31,853 bases of DNA, taken from positions 1 to 31,853 of IMG/VR virus record IMGVR_UViG_3300032240_002387; one strand, written 5' to 3'. Under the pieces are notes generated by a model that was not told the DNA's origin, made no database searches, and saw nothing but the letters and a program-made list of their open reading frames with translations. Position numbers and translations under genes: made by a program. Below are positions 14,699-24,149 of the stretch, one piece after another. Position 1 is the first letter of the stretch, and each line of letters begins with the position of its first letter. This DNA comes from a virus.

Positions 14699-17600
14699 TA
14701 TTTATATTTAGTTTTATTAAATTGCTTTTGTTGGGCTGCATATTTTCCTACATTATTTGGATTTTTCCAATCTGCAGTTTCACCTGAGTTACTCATGTGA
14801 ATGTGATTATAGTGACCATGTGAGCGCCATATAAATGTTTTTTGTTGATATACTTCAGCAGGTGTGCCGTCTTTTCCTTTATCAAATAAATGTTTATATC
14901 CCATTTTAATAAGAGCAGAAGCAAATTTATCACCTCCAGCAGCAAATTTTGGATACCTCTTATCCATAGTCGTATTATCTTCGGCACCTGATGTAGCTCC
15001 ATCAAAATATCCTATATCAAGAGCCCAACCCGTTCTATGATATCCTTGGTCTTCTCCGGTTCTTATTCCTGAAGATACACCTACTTTAAATCCACATGAT
15101 TTAGCAGCAGTTGCTGCGTCTAAAAGAGTATTAGGATTAAAATAACCGTTAGTATAGAACTTTTTAAACTGATGGAAATCTACCCATTGTTCAATTTCAT
15201 TCTTTTGAGCTTGGGTTAATTTTACATCTGTAGGGACTAGGACTCCATTAGAGTTTGTTGTTACTTTAGCAACTACTTCTTTTATTTTTCCAGCAGCGTC
15301 TTTAAAAACATCAAATAAATTTTTTTCTTCCCCTTCTGGATCTTCTAATATAATAGTTTGACCATCTAATTTAGTAGTCCAACCATTATCATTAACAGTA
15401 TGAGCTATACCTGTTAAAACATATCCTAATTTTCTACCAACACCCGTATCCGTATCTGTTTTATACCCTCTAGGAAGTAAATCTGAATGGATATTAAACA
15501 TATTACCTATGATAAGATTTGATATTCCATCTATTTCTAAAGACAATTTTGTAGGAATAATTGCTTTAAATTTAATAGGGTTTTTTGATAATGATCTAAA
15601 AGTTGCTATAACATCTTTAAGAGCACTTCCAAATTCACCTATTCTATTTTTTTCTAGGTTACCTTCACTAGACCCTCCCCCTGTCATCCAGTGTATAAAA
15701 TAATATATTGGTATTAAATTAGTTGCTAAGTTTTCTAATTTAACAGCATCTGTATCTTGATCATTTGTGATATGCATAGCATTCATTTTAGGTTTTAAAC
15801 GATCTTTTACACCCTGATTGAATCCAACCATTGTATCGTTTTCTAAGCCTAATTGACCCCCACCTGTTTGAGCACCTATTGCTACTATAGAAGATTGCTC
15901 AGAAAATATTTGTGACTCTAATGTGTAATTTCTTACTGTAGATTTTAAACCATTATATTTTCCTGTTGGTTTACCATCTTCAGAGTAGAAAGTAAATGTA
16001 TCTTCATATGCTTTCTTTCTAGACTGAGTATCTACATAGTTTATATCTATAATTCTAGCTATATTATCTACAGGATCAACATGAATATCTAAGTTATTTA
16101 CATTACCGGTTGCTGTAGATATATCTGTTAGCATTTTCTTTAAAAAATCATACAGATTTATATTATTTTTACCTGTTTTATCACTAGCCTCTAAACCAGA
16201 ATCACTAACTATTTTCATCAAATAACGTAAACTAACATATATATTTCCTATTTGACCTAAACCTGCTTTACAAGCAGCATCTGCTGTACCATTAGTATCG
16301 GATACAAAAAATGGTTTTAATTTATCCATCCAGTCAAGATCATCAGCGGCAGTTTCTTGTTTATCTTTTATCTCAGTTACTTTTTGTTCAACTTTAATTT
16401 GATTTAATATTATTTCTTTCTTTTTATCTACTATACCTAATTTAAAGTCTTTTTTAATTGCTGGGAAGTATTCTTTTATATGATCTTCTGTGTATAAGTA
16501 ATCAAGAAAGTCATAAAGTTGTCCTTCTTTACACTTTGTTGTATCTCCGTTTAATGAAACCTGATATGTTGTAATAGGAGTTGATGGGCCCTGTCCTGTA
16601 GATACATATACTGTTGTTTTTTCAACTTTTATAGCTAATTCATACTGTCTTTGTAACTCAGAAGCCGCCTTATCATCACTTATTCCTGCACTTTTACAAG
16701 CATTAAAATAATTTTGAATAAGTCCTTTAACTGCATTTTCAGATTTTGATCCCCAAAAATCATCATTTAATACTTGAGGTACAACAGCATCTATAGTTGC
16801 TTTAGCGGCATTTTCACAAGGTGTAGCAGCCCCATTCCAAGTAACATTAGCATCAACTTGTTTTCCAGGATCTCCTACTTGAGGAGCGGGGGTTGCTGCT
16901 GATCCTGTTGGGGTTAAATTTTCAGGTAATTTAAAAGCACCCCAAACATCATTTCTAACTAAACATACTGACGGGTCTATTGACATTTGTAGTGGGTGGG
17001 CTAAACATAATAAGTAGGGAGATGTAGCCCCTAATAAATCTATATTTCCTCCTGATGGGTATGTTCTATCACTAACTGTTACTCCTATAATAGGTCTGTT
17101 ACCATTTTCATCTACAATACCTATTGTTACATGTTTGTTAATTAATCTACATAAAGATTCTAATGTAATATATTTTTGAACATCTGTATCAAATTCAGTT
17201 TCGGATTTGTCAAAATCAAGAAGCTCAATATCTTTTTGAAATATATCATATTTTACTCCAAATTTATCTTCTACAGTAGCAGATGAAGCATCGTTATCAT
17301 GTTCTATTGTTTGCCATAATTCATAAAATAAACCTGATAGGAAATTTTTAGAATAGAATTTTTCTAAATAATCTTTATCTAGATCATAATATGGGTTTTT
17401 CATTCCTAAATAACCCACAGTTTGTAAGGTTGCCATTGACAATCCTGTTGCTGTGTAATTCATCTTTAAAGATTCTACTAATTCTCCAATAGAAATTAAA
17501 GTTGTACTACAATCATACCCTCCATCTGGTCTAGCTTTCCAGCTATAATTTTTGATAATACCTAAAAATCCACCATAATTACCATGTGCTTCCTCCTCCA

Positions 17601-18174
17601 TTTTAAATAATTGTTTAAATACATTTTGGTAATCTTTTCCTTTTAAATTACTATTAAATATATCAAACATTGCTGGTGACGAAATTAGGCTTCCACTATT
17701 ATTAAGGTAAGGAATCCATCCCCATTCTAATAATACAGAGTATCCGGGTCTCATGTAAAGTAATTCTAAATCTTCTAATTGGGTAATATCCCAACAATTA
17801 AAATTTATTGTTACCTCTCTTAATGAACCATAAGCACCTTTTGATTTAATATCAACAGTAGTAATACCAGGCATTGGTTTAACACCATATAAATGAGTTT
17901 TACCACTTGGGGTTTGTAATGAATAAGCATTATCTGGTTTTACTCCTACTCCACTTCTTAATTTTCCATCATATAAAGCACCACCTACTAAAATATAATT
18001 TTTAGCTAAGGCTCCACCGTCTTCTTTAACATCAACTGATGAAGACATTCTTAACCAGGCTTTTCTACCATTAAGATATGCTAAATCTGTTGTATTACGT
18101 CTAGCAAAAGTCTCTCCTCTTTTTAAGAGTTGCTCTTTAATAACTGCGGGGAATGATTCTTTAAATATAGACAT
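14698..18174 (-). CDS. Baseplate hub-like protein with C-terminal M15-type peptidase
   Basis: A 1158-residue fused protein. The N-terminal part contains MPGITTVDIKSKGAYGSL, REVTINFNCWDI and LYMRPGYSVLLEWGW, a pattern I associate with large baseplate or hub structural proteins of myoviruses. The last 170 or so residues form a peptidase: SSGIRTGEDQGYHRTGWALDIG gives H1046 and D1053 (HxxGxAxD), and WRSHGHYNHIH (around 1116-1126) supplies the further zinc His. This is the M15 / D-Ala-D-Ala carboxypeptidase arrangement. It would open peptidoglycan during infection, a job done in T4 by the lysozyme domain of gp5. It follows the LysM-like gene by 4 bp and is the longest gene here. Confidence 0.82.
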   Translation of the reverse strand: MSIFKESFPAVIKEQLLKRGETFARRNTTDLAYLNGRKAWLRMSSSVDVKEDGGALAKNYILVGGALYDGKLRSGVGVKPDNAYSLQTPSGKTHLYGVKPMPGITTVDIKSKGAYGSLREVTINFNCWDITQLEDLELLYMRPGYSVLLEWGWIPYLNNSGSLISSPAMFDIFNSNLKGKDYQNVFKQLFKMEEEAHGNYGGFLGIIKNYSWKARPDGGYDCSTTLISIGELVESLKMNYTATGLSMATLQTVGYLGMKNPYYDLDKDYLEKFYSKNFLSGLFYELWQTIEHDNDASSATVEDKFGVKYDIFQKDIELLDFDKSETEFDTDVQKYITLESLCRLINKHVTIGIVDENGNRPIIGVTVSDRTYPSGGNIDLLGATSPYLLCLAHPLQMSIDPSVCLVRNDVWGAFKLPENLTPTGSAATPAPQVGDPGKQVDANVTWNGAATPCENAAKATIDAVVPQVLNDDFWGSKSENAVKGLIQNYFNACKSAGISDDKAASELQRQYELAIKVEKTTVYVSTGQGPSTPITTYQVSLNGDTTKCKEGQLYDFLDYLYTEDHIKEYFPAIKKDFKLGIVDKKKEIILNQIKVEQKVTEIKDKQETAADDLDWMDKLKPFFVSDTNGTADAACKAGLGQIGNIYVSLRYLMKIVSDSGLEASDKTGKNNINLYDFLKKMLTDISTATGNVNNLDIHVDPVDNIARIIDINYVDTQSRKKAYEDTFTFYSEDGKPTGKYNGLKSTVRNYTLESQIFSEQSSIVAIGAQTGGGQLGLENDTMVGFNQGVKDRLKPKMNAMHITNDQDTDAVKLENLATNLIPIYYFIHWMTGGGSSEGNLEKNRIGEFGSALKDVIATFRSLSKNPIKFKAIIPTKLSLEIDGISNLIIGNMFNIHSDLLPRGYKTDTDTGVGRKLGYVLTGIAHTVNDNGWTTKLDGQTIILEDPEGEEKNLFDVFKDAAGKIKEVVAKVTTNSNGVLVPTDVKLTQAQKNEIEQWVDFHQFKKFYTNGYFNPNTLLDAATAAKSCGFKVGVSSGIRTGEDQGYHRTGWALDIGYFDGATSGAEDNTTMDKRYPKFAAGGDKFASALIKMGYKHLFDKGKDGTPAEVYQQKTFIWRSHGHYNHIHMSNSGETADWKNPNNVGKYAAQQKQFNKTKYK

Positions 18175-18178
18175 AACA

Positions 18179-18478
18179 TTATTTGTAATTTAGATCGTCA
18201 AACATTTTTAATACAGCACCTAGATCTGTTGGTATTCTTAATTGAGTTCCTGGTGTAAGGAACATAGATCCTTTATTTATATTGTTATTAGCGGTTGATA
18301 TAACCCACCAATATTCTGGGTTTTTATAATAGGTATAAGCTAATAAATCTAATCTATCTCCTATTGTTGTAATAACATAAATATCAGTTTCAGTTAAAGG
18401 AATATTAGGATATTTCTTTAATTTAAGGTATTTTGTACCTGTTGCTTTCTGTGTAATATCTTTTGTTGTATATCTCAT
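18179..18478 (-). CDS. LysM-like / gp53-type baseplate wedge protein
   Basis: A 99-residue protein with IGDRLDLLAYTYYKNPEYWWVISTANN followed by LTPGTQLRIP. This is the layout of LysM-like small tail proteins and of the T4 gp53 baseplate wedge family: GDxLdxLAyxyYg-xpxyWWvIa ... lxxGtxLrIP. It probably sits in the baseplate beneath the tail tube. It overlaps the 764-residue structural gene by 1 bp (TAATG) and is followed after 4 bp by the hub-peptidase, in keeping with a baseplate assembly operon. Confidence 0.8.
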   Translation of the reverse strand: MRYTTKDITQKATGTKYLKLKKYPNIPLTETDIYVITTIGDRLDLLAYTYYKNPEYWWVISTANNNINKGSMFLTPGTQLRIPTDLGAVLKMFDDLNYK

Positions 18479-20772
18479 TATCTAGCGTTTGCTCCAGTTA
18501 AATATCCTGTTCCTACAATAGGGTTAGGTAAGTGACTTAAAAATCCACCTTCTTGGTATTCAGGTAATGAATCACCAATGATTGTAAAATTAAATTGAGC
18601 ATTTATATACATTGCTAATTCTAAATCTATATCCCATGATGATGTGTCAGGTATATCAAATGAAACTGATGTTAATATTCCTGGTTGTTTAACTAAATAA
18701 TTTCCCACTGTTACTTGTGTTATAATACCTCCTAACCTATTACTAGTATTATAGGTACCAGCTCCTATAGATTGTAATTCACTTAAAGCTCTGTGTTTTT
18801 CAAGTATATGAGTTCTATTAAAACATGGAATTTGTAAATTAAAACTTACATCTCTTTTATGTTCAGTGAATGTATAAAAACTTTCTGCCCTACCCACATA
18901 TTTTATTGGATTCCAAGTTGAATTAGAATTATATTTAAAACCTGACATATATGCTGAGAATTGAACATTTCTAAGATCCTTTGCTGAGAATGGGTCTATT
19001 GGATCAAATTCTACAACCATTATATCTGAGTCTATTCTTTCAAAATTAGTTATTTTTTTATTTCCACTAAAATATTTAAAAGAAGGTTTACCTGTATTTT
19101 TATATTTTGGATCTCTATCTATACTAATTTCATCTGTTACAAAATTATTTTGGTATATTTTTGTTTTAGAAGAATCAACCATTAATCCTGATTGATAAGC
19201 ATCTTCTAAATCACCTTCAAATCCTTTTACATTTATAATATGCGCTTTAACTGTGTTGGTGATTTTTGGTTTACCACTAGTAACAACAACTTCATCTAAA
19301 TTATGACTAACTGTATTCCAATCAGATAGTTTAGCTTCGGCTTCTGCTTGAGTCTTACCAGTAAAAGTTTGTGTACCAGTAGGAGCGTCTCCGTTTTGTA
19401 TAACTGTAAAGGTTCCCTTTGTGTCATCTTCAAAAGTAACTATTCTTTTTGACTTTGTATAATCAGTATCTTCCTCTTGAGATTTTATTACTTTAAATTT
19501 ATCAGATGGAGTTGAAGTAACAGGATTAATTACAGGATTATGAAAAGCATTCCAATATTTATTTTCAAAACTACTACCACTAGGAGGCTTTGAATGAGGG
19601 TATACTTCAATCTTTCCATTACCAACTCCCTTTTGCAATACAGATTCAGGTATATGACCATTATATAAAAAGTCATTTGGTTGGCGTTTTCTTGCTAATG
19701 CACTAAACTGATTATCTTCTTTATTATTAGCCCACTGTTCTGTCCAATTTGTAATAGGAGTTGTAATAGATCCAGTAACATAACTTCCACTAGCATTGAT
19801 ATATTTACTTGCTTCTGTTAATGGATTAATAGATAAACTACCTATTACTGTAGCAACTCGAGCATTATCATAAGCTTCATCTACTTTTATTTTATCTTCA
19901 GTAAAGTTATATCTATTAATAATAGTTCTTCCTATACCATATACTGAGTTAGGACCACCTGTGTAACTATCAATAGTTAATGTGGTTGTGTCTAATTTAT
20001 TTCTTGTAAATTTAGTACGATGGAACTTAGAACGAACAAAATCAAATCCTTCAGTTTTAGCTCCTTCTTTTGTAGATTGATTTACAAGTCTATTATTTTC
20101 TCTTCCTTTTCTATTAGCTTCTCTATTATTTTGTCTTTCTTGTCTATTATTAATTCTATTAGTTCTTCTTGCTTGTTTTAAATTAAATTGGTTACTAACC
20201 TCAGTTTCATTATCTCCTAAATTAAATTTATTTCTTAAACCAACTAATCTGTTATTTTGAGAACCTAAATTATCTTCACCCCATTTATTATTTTCAGATA
20301 CTACATTTAAATACTTAATGTCATCATTCATTGTAGGCATTAAACCATGTCTCATTAAATGACCACCAAAAGCATTAAGAGGAACTTGTGCTAATGTATT
20401 AATACCTAAGTTATATAGACGTGTTGACCCAACTTCACTTAAAAACCCACTAATACCTTTTTTAGCTTCTAATTTAGGATTAGATAATTGTAATCCTACT
20501 TGCTTAACTAAAAATAATGGTCCTTTTGGTAAATCTGTAAGGAATTTACCTATACGAAGAGTATCAACTACAGAAGCATTTAATGCACCTATAGCTCCAC
20601 CTCTAATTAAACCATCATCAAATTTAGTGAGTCTAAGTTTAGTAAATCCTTTATCAACGTCTTTTAAACTAACCTTCATATAAGGTTGCCCGCTGTTACC
20701 TCCGTCTGAGGTATCATTACCATACTTCAAACTGCGTAGTTTGGTAGCATTTAGTTGTGTGATTATAGGCAT
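18478..20772 (-). CDS. Large baseplate or tail structural protein
   Basis: A 764-residue protein, probably a virion component. The C-terminal 190 residues (VQFSAYMSGFKYNSNSTW ... VGRAESFYTFTEHKRDVSFNLQIP ... IITQVTVGNYLVKQPGIL ... SWDIDLELAMYINAQFNF) look like a tube- or baseplate-type beta domain, of the sort at the tube-baseplate junction in other myoviruses. Residues 201-232 form an unusual Asn/Arg-rich low-complexity stretch (RRTNRINNRQERQNNREAN). A second insert around 430-490 contains GDAPTGTQTFTGKTQAEAEAK. No enzyme motif is seen. It is followed directly by the LysM-like gene and lies 15 bp after the 98-residue gene. Confidence 0.7.
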   Translation of the reverse strand: MPIITQLNATKLRSLKYGNDTSDGGNSGQPYMKVSLKDVDKGFTKLRLTKFDDGLIRGGAIGALNASVVDTLRIGKFLTDLPKGPLFLVKQVGLQLSNPKLEAKKGISGFLSEVGSTRLYNLGINTLAQVPLNAFGGHLMRHGLMPTMNDDIKYLNVVSENNKWGEDNLGSQNNRLVGLRNKFNLGDNETEVSNQFNLKQARRTNRINNRQERQNNREANRKGRENNRLVNQSTKEGAKTEGFDFVRSKFHRTKFTRNKLDTTTLTIDSYTGGPNSVYGIGRTIINRYNFTEDKIKVDEAYDNARVATVIGSLSINPLTEASKYINASGSYVTGSITTPITNWTEQWANNKEDNQFSALARKRQPNDFLYNGHIPESVLQKGVGNGKIEVYPHSKPPSGSSFENKYWNAFHNPVINPVTSTPSDKFKVIKSQEEDTDYTKSKRIVTFEDDTKGTFTVIQNGDAPTGTQTFTGKTQAEAEAKLSDWNTVSHNLDEVVVTSGKPKITNTVKAHIINVKGFEGDLEDAYQSGLMVDSSKTKIYQNNFVTDEISIDRDPKYKNTGKPSFKYFSGNKKITNFERIDSDIMVVEFDPIDPFSAKDLRNVQFSAYMSGFKYNSNSTWNPIKYVGRAESFYTFTEHKRDVSFNLQIPCFNRTHILEKHRALSELQSIGAGTYNTSNRLGGIITQVTVGNYLVKQPGILTSVSFDIPDTSSWDIDLELAMYINAQFNFTIIGDSLPEYQEGGFLSHLPNPIVGTGYLTGANAR

Positions 20773-20787
20773 CCCTTACTTTATTTA

Positions 20788-21084
20788 TTAATAACGACCT
20801 TCAGTTGGACCTAAATCGCTATATTTACGACCTATTTTTGATTTGTATTGTGTTGCACGTGGGTTACGTGGAGCTTTAGGATCTAACTCATCTAATGTAG
20901 ATTCTTTTCTAATATTAGAAGAACCGTTAAAATCAACTAATTTAACATTAGGATCAGTGTGGATTGAATACTGATTGTGTAATTTATCAGTTTCAGTACC
21001 TGCAAAATATCCAAATTTATTAGCTGATAAGTGATTAGCTGTTAAACCTAATTTGCTTGTGTCTTTTTGATTAATAATCGCCAT
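20788..21084 (-). CDS. Small putative structural protein
   Basis: A 98-residue hydrophilic protein with no recognised domain and no Cys. It starts MAIINQKDTSKLGLTANHL and ends in a Pro/Arg-rich stretch (LDPKAPRNPRATQYKSKIGRKYSDLGPTEGRY). It lies between the tape-measure gene and the large baseplate gene and has its own promoter-like motif 27 bp before the ATG. A tail or baseplate component, or a tape-measure partner, is a guess from context. Confidence 0.6.
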   Translation of the reverse strand: MAIINQKDTSKLGLTANHLSANKFGYFAGTETDKLHNQYSIHTDPNVKLVDFNGSSNIRKESTLDELDPKAPRNPRATQYKSKIGRKYSDLGPTEGRY

Positions 21085-21111
21085 TTTATTTTAATTTAAA
21101 ATTGTCTATGT

Positions 21112-21119
21112 ATAAATAT
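21112..21119 (-). promoter_or_regulatory. Candidate late promoter core, 98-residue gene
   Basis: The minus strand reads AAATATTTATACATAGACAA. The core ATATTTAT lies 27 bp before the ATG at 21084, and the leader is A/T-rich with no Shine-Dalgarno sequence. It shares the ATAGACAA segment after the core with the site before the tail tube gene. Confidence 0.45.
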
Positions 21120-21123
21120 TTAA

Positions 21124-23793
21124 TTAGGCCGTTTTATAACTACCATTCATATTTTGTGTTGTACCTACTTTCACACTATCCATCATTACTATACCTTCTT
21201 TGTTGAGTAATTGGTCAATAGCTGCTTTTACTTCACCAAGCGCTGCTACTACTGGTGATAAATCAATATTTACCGCACCTCCTCCACCACCTTCACCACC
21301 ACCTGTTAAATCAGTACCTACTTTAATTTTACCATCAGCACCATACATTGCTTTATCCTTTGGATCTAATTGAACTGATCCAAACCCTCCAGTCATTACT
21401 GGTCCTTTGCTTGGGTCAATTACACCATCTTTCATAGCGTACCCGGCCATAGCACCTAATACTGCTGCTAATCCACCTACAATCCATAAGGTTGCTGCAC
21501 CAAAAGTACTAGCTTCTGCTGTTACTGTTGCTGCGGCTGCTATTTCTGTTTGAATTGCTGCTTCTGCTGTTTTTCCTGCTATTAACGCTGGTATTTTTGC
21601 TAATTGAGCGAATATTGCTCCTTTAGATGCCCATTCCCATATTGATTTAGCTTTTGATACAAGCATATCTTTAATAGCCCACCCATATGCTATTACTTTA
21701 GTAGCTAACGTTTCGTTCTCTAAAGCTAAACTTAATTGTTTAAATGATAATTTTTCTCCTTCAGTAGCTAATGATATAGCTGCTTGAGCATTACCAAAAA
21801 CACTTGCTGTATTTTCTGCTATTTTACTTGTTAATGAAGCTGCTTGAAACCCTGCTTTTCGACCCATTATTGATGCTGATAGACCTTCTGTTACTGCAAT
21901 TGCTTTACCAATTCCATTTATAGCCATCATTGTTCCGTAAATACCTAAAAATATTCCCCCTATTATTTTAAGAGGAGTAGCCATGTAATTAATTACATTT
22001 AAGGCTCCACTTAATAAATCTAAGAATGAACCTAAAGGACCTGCCATTAAATCACCTACAATTTTTTGTAGTTTTTCCATAGCAGCATTGAATTTATCTT
22101 GAACATTTTGTCTTTCAAGGGCTTGTGCTGCTTCCTCTGCATTTACTTGAGCTAACGATTTACCAGACTTAACTGCTTCTTCTCTTTTTCTCAATTGTTC
22201 AGACAATTTATCGGATGTTGTTCCTAAAGCTTGTGCATAAGCATCTTGTGCTAACACATTCATTTGAGAGAACTTAGTAGCAGTCATACCTTGTTTGGCT
22301 AATTCTTCTGCTACACCAACCATATCACCCTGTAAAGCTAATGATCTAGCTTTTTCTAAGTTTAATGCTTGTCCTGTTAATAATTCTGCTTTTAATTCAT
22401 TTTCAATAGATGATTCAAAATTTAATAATGAACCTGCTTGTGATTTAGTATCTTCTAATGAAGTACCTAGGGCTTTCATAGATACTATTGCCTTAGCTAT
22501 ACGCTCAGGATTATATCCTAAATTAGCAGCTAATTGACCTGATACCTTAACAGCCTCAGCTAATGCTGATCTAAAATCAATACCAACTCTAAGTTGATTT
22601 CTTGCTGTTGCTAAACCTCTAACAAATGATTTATAAGTTTCTTCAGATGATTTACCTGATAAAACAGCATATCTTTGAACTTGAGCCGCTTCATCTGCTT
22701 GTAAACCAACTTGTTTAGTTAATTTGATTTGAGTTTCAAGTTGATCTGCTGAAAATTCATAAGCAAATCCTGTTGCTTTTACTAATTCACCAAATGCTTG
22801 AGTTAATGTTGCTGTATTTACATTTAAATTCTTTGAAGAATTTTCAATGCTAACCATTTTCTCTCTAAAGGCATCTGCTCTTTGAGTTCCATATCCTAAT
22901 TGCTTTCCTAATTCAACTGCTTGTGCATTTGCATTTAAAGCAGCTTTAAAGAAGAAATTAGCAATTTTTAATAATATAGTTAATTGCGTAACTGGATCTT
23001 GTAATGCTTGTCCTATTCCAGAAACTATTCCTTTCATTCCCGTCATTAATACATTCCATTTAGATCCGGTTTTAGCAACCTCTCTCATATCTTCTTTTAG
23101 ATTTTCAAAAAAGGTACTACTAATACCTAGTTTGCCTAAAGTACCTACAATGCCATCTACTATTTTTCCAGATATACCTAAAGTAGATAGAATTTTTTCT
23201 TCTTCTTTTAATCTATCTTTTACAGCTTTTTTTAAATTTTCATATCCTAATTCTTCCCCATTTAAAAGGTCAGTAGTAGCTTTAATTTGATCATTTAATA
23301 AAGCTTTTTCAGCAGCTAATGATGCTCTTCTTTTATCAGATAAATTTTTACTTTTTAGTTCTGATTCGATAGATTTTAAACGATCTTCATTTAATCCTTT
23401 ACTATTAATTAAATTTTTTCTTTCTATTTCTAATTTTTCAAGACTAGTTTGTAGTTGTTTTTTGGTAAGAGTAGAAATACCATCTTGATCATATTTTAAT
23501 TTGCTAGCAATGCTGCTTAATGCTTCAAACGATTTTTTAGTATCCTTTGCACCTTTACTTGTATTACCAACCTCAACAAGACTTTTTTTCAATATTTCAT
23601 AAAATGTATTAATATCTGAATTAAGGTTCTTTTGTTCGTTTCTTAATGAACCTAATTCTTTTCTAAAGTCTTCAGCACCACCAACCAATTTTTCAAAGGC
23701 TTTAGCATCAGAGATAGTAATATCTCTTAATTCTTTCATCAATTTAATTAACTCAGCGGCTTCGGCTGGGGTTATTGGTGTTGTATCCGCCAT
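21124..23793 (-). CDS. Tail tape-measure protein
   Basis: An 889-residue protein with the usual tape-measure layout. The N-terminal half holds long Lys/Glu/Leu-rich coiled coils (residues about 10-210, e.g. LEKLEIERKNLINSKGLNEDR), followed by Ala-rich helical repeats. Hydrophobic segments lie near residues 600-640 (IIGGIFLGIYGTMMAINGIG) and in LWIVGGLAAVLGAMAGYAM. The Gly-rich C-terminus (GGGEGGGGG) precedes a short helix. The protein scaffolds tail-tube polymerisation and sets its length; at the usual 0.15 nm per residue it implies a tail of roughly 130 nm. The order sheath, tube, chaperone pair, tape measure fits. It has its own promoter-like motif just after a terminator. Confidence 0.9.
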   Translation of the reverse strand: MADTTPITPAEAAELIKLMKELRDITISDAKAFEKLVGGAEDFRKELGSLRNEQKNLNSDINTFYEILKKSLVEVGNTSKGAKDTKKSFEALSSIASKLKYDQDGISTLTKKQLQTSLEKLEIERKNLINSKGLNEDRLKSIESELKSKNLSDKRRASLAAEKALLNDQIKATTDLLNGEELGYENLKKAVKDRLKEEEKILSTLGISGKIVDGIVGTLGKLGISSTFFENLKEDMREVAKTGSKWNVLMTGMKGIVSGIGQALQDPVTQLTILLKIANFFFKAALNANAQAVELGKQLGYGTQRADAFREKMVSIENSSKNLNVNTATLTQAFGELVKATGFAYEFSADQLETQIKLTKQVGLQADEAAQVQRYAVLSGKSSEETYKSFVRGLATARNQLRVGIDFRSALAEAVKVSGQLAANLGYNPERIAKAIVSMKALGTSLEDTKSQAGSLLNFESSIENELKAELLTGQALNLEKARSLALQGDMVGVAEELAKQGMTATKFSQMNVLAQDAYAQALGTTSDKLSEQLRKREEAVKSGKSLAQVNAEEAAQALERQNVQDKFNAAMEKLQKIVGDLMAGPLGSFLDLLSGALNVINYMATPLKIIGGIFLGIYGTMMAINGIGKAIAVTEGLSASIMGRKAGFQAASLTSKIAENTASVFGNAQAAISLATEGEKLSFKQLSLALENETLATKVIAYGWAIKDMLVSKAKSIWEWASKGAIFAQLAKIPALIAGKTAEAAIQTEIAAAATVTAEASTFGAATLWIVGGLAAVLGAMAGYAMKDGVIDPSKGPVMTGGFGSVQLDPKDKAMYGADGKIKVGTDLTGGGEGGGGGAVNIDLSPVVAALGEVKAAIDQLLNKEGIVMMDSVKVGTTQNMNGSYKTA

Positions 23794-23814
23794 TGTTCTA
23801 TTTTAAGTACCCGT

Positions 23815-23822
23815 ATAAATAT
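23815..23822 (-). promoter_or_regulatory. Candidate late promoter core, tape measure gene
   Basis: The minus strand reads TATATTTATACGGGTACTTA. The core ATATTTAT lies 21 bp before the tape-measure ATG and begins only 2 bp after the stem of the preceding terminator. The segment GGGTACT is shared with the site before the polymerase gene. Confidence 0.5.
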
Positions 23823-23824
23823 AA

Positions 23825-23849
23825 AAAGCGCCTATTTTTTAGGCGCTTT
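23825..23849 (-). terminator. Intrinsic terminator overlapping the chaperone stop codon
   Basis: A perfect 10-bp stem (AAAGCGCCTA with TAGGCGCTTT) closes a 5-base loop and is followed on the minus strand by TTTTTATATTT. The stop codon of the 105-residue frame (23832-23834) lies inside the stem. It separates the chaperone transcript from the tape-measure gene. Confidence 0.85.
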
Positions 23850-24149
23850 CGTTGAATATGTGGGTTGTGATACGTTCGGTGTTAGTGGTTTTGATGATTG
23901 CTTTGTTTTATTTTCAAGTTGTTGTTGTTGGTTCTTAGCAGCCTCTGCTTCATCCTCATAAAACTTTTTCATCTTATGGAACGTAAATCTACGTAACCAT
24001 ATAGGCATATTATACACTGTATTCCAATCATATCCACCTTTTCCATGAAATACTATTTCGTGGATTTGGTCAAATATTATAGGTCTATCTTCCTGAGTCA
24101 GGCCAAAAAAAGTTAATTCCAACTGGAATCGAAATGCCCTCCTCCGCAC
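23832..24149 (-). CDS. Tail chaperone/hub C-terminal extension frame, probably made by frameshift
   Basis: An open frame of about 105 codons, +1 relative to the upstream gene, overlapping its last 65 bp. It encodes DRPIIFDQIHEIVFHGKGGYDWNTVYNMPIWLRRFTFHKMKKFY, a pattern I know from short T4-like tail genes, then a Gln/Lys-rich tail. No ATG opens it: the first possible starts are CTG at 24155 and GTG at 24149, the codons before TTFFG only overprint the upstream gene, and the first ATG is far inside (YNMPIW). This argues that it is reached by +1 (or -2) frameshifting from the gene at 24085-24837, giving a product of about 334 residues. A sequencing error in the T7 run could also explain it. Confidence 0.7.
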   Translation of the reverse strand: MRRRAFRFQLELTFFGLTQEDRPIIFDQIHEIVFHGKGGYDWNTVYNMPIWLRRFTFHKMKKFYEDEAEAAKNQQQQLENKTKQSSKPLTPNVSQPTYSTKAPKK

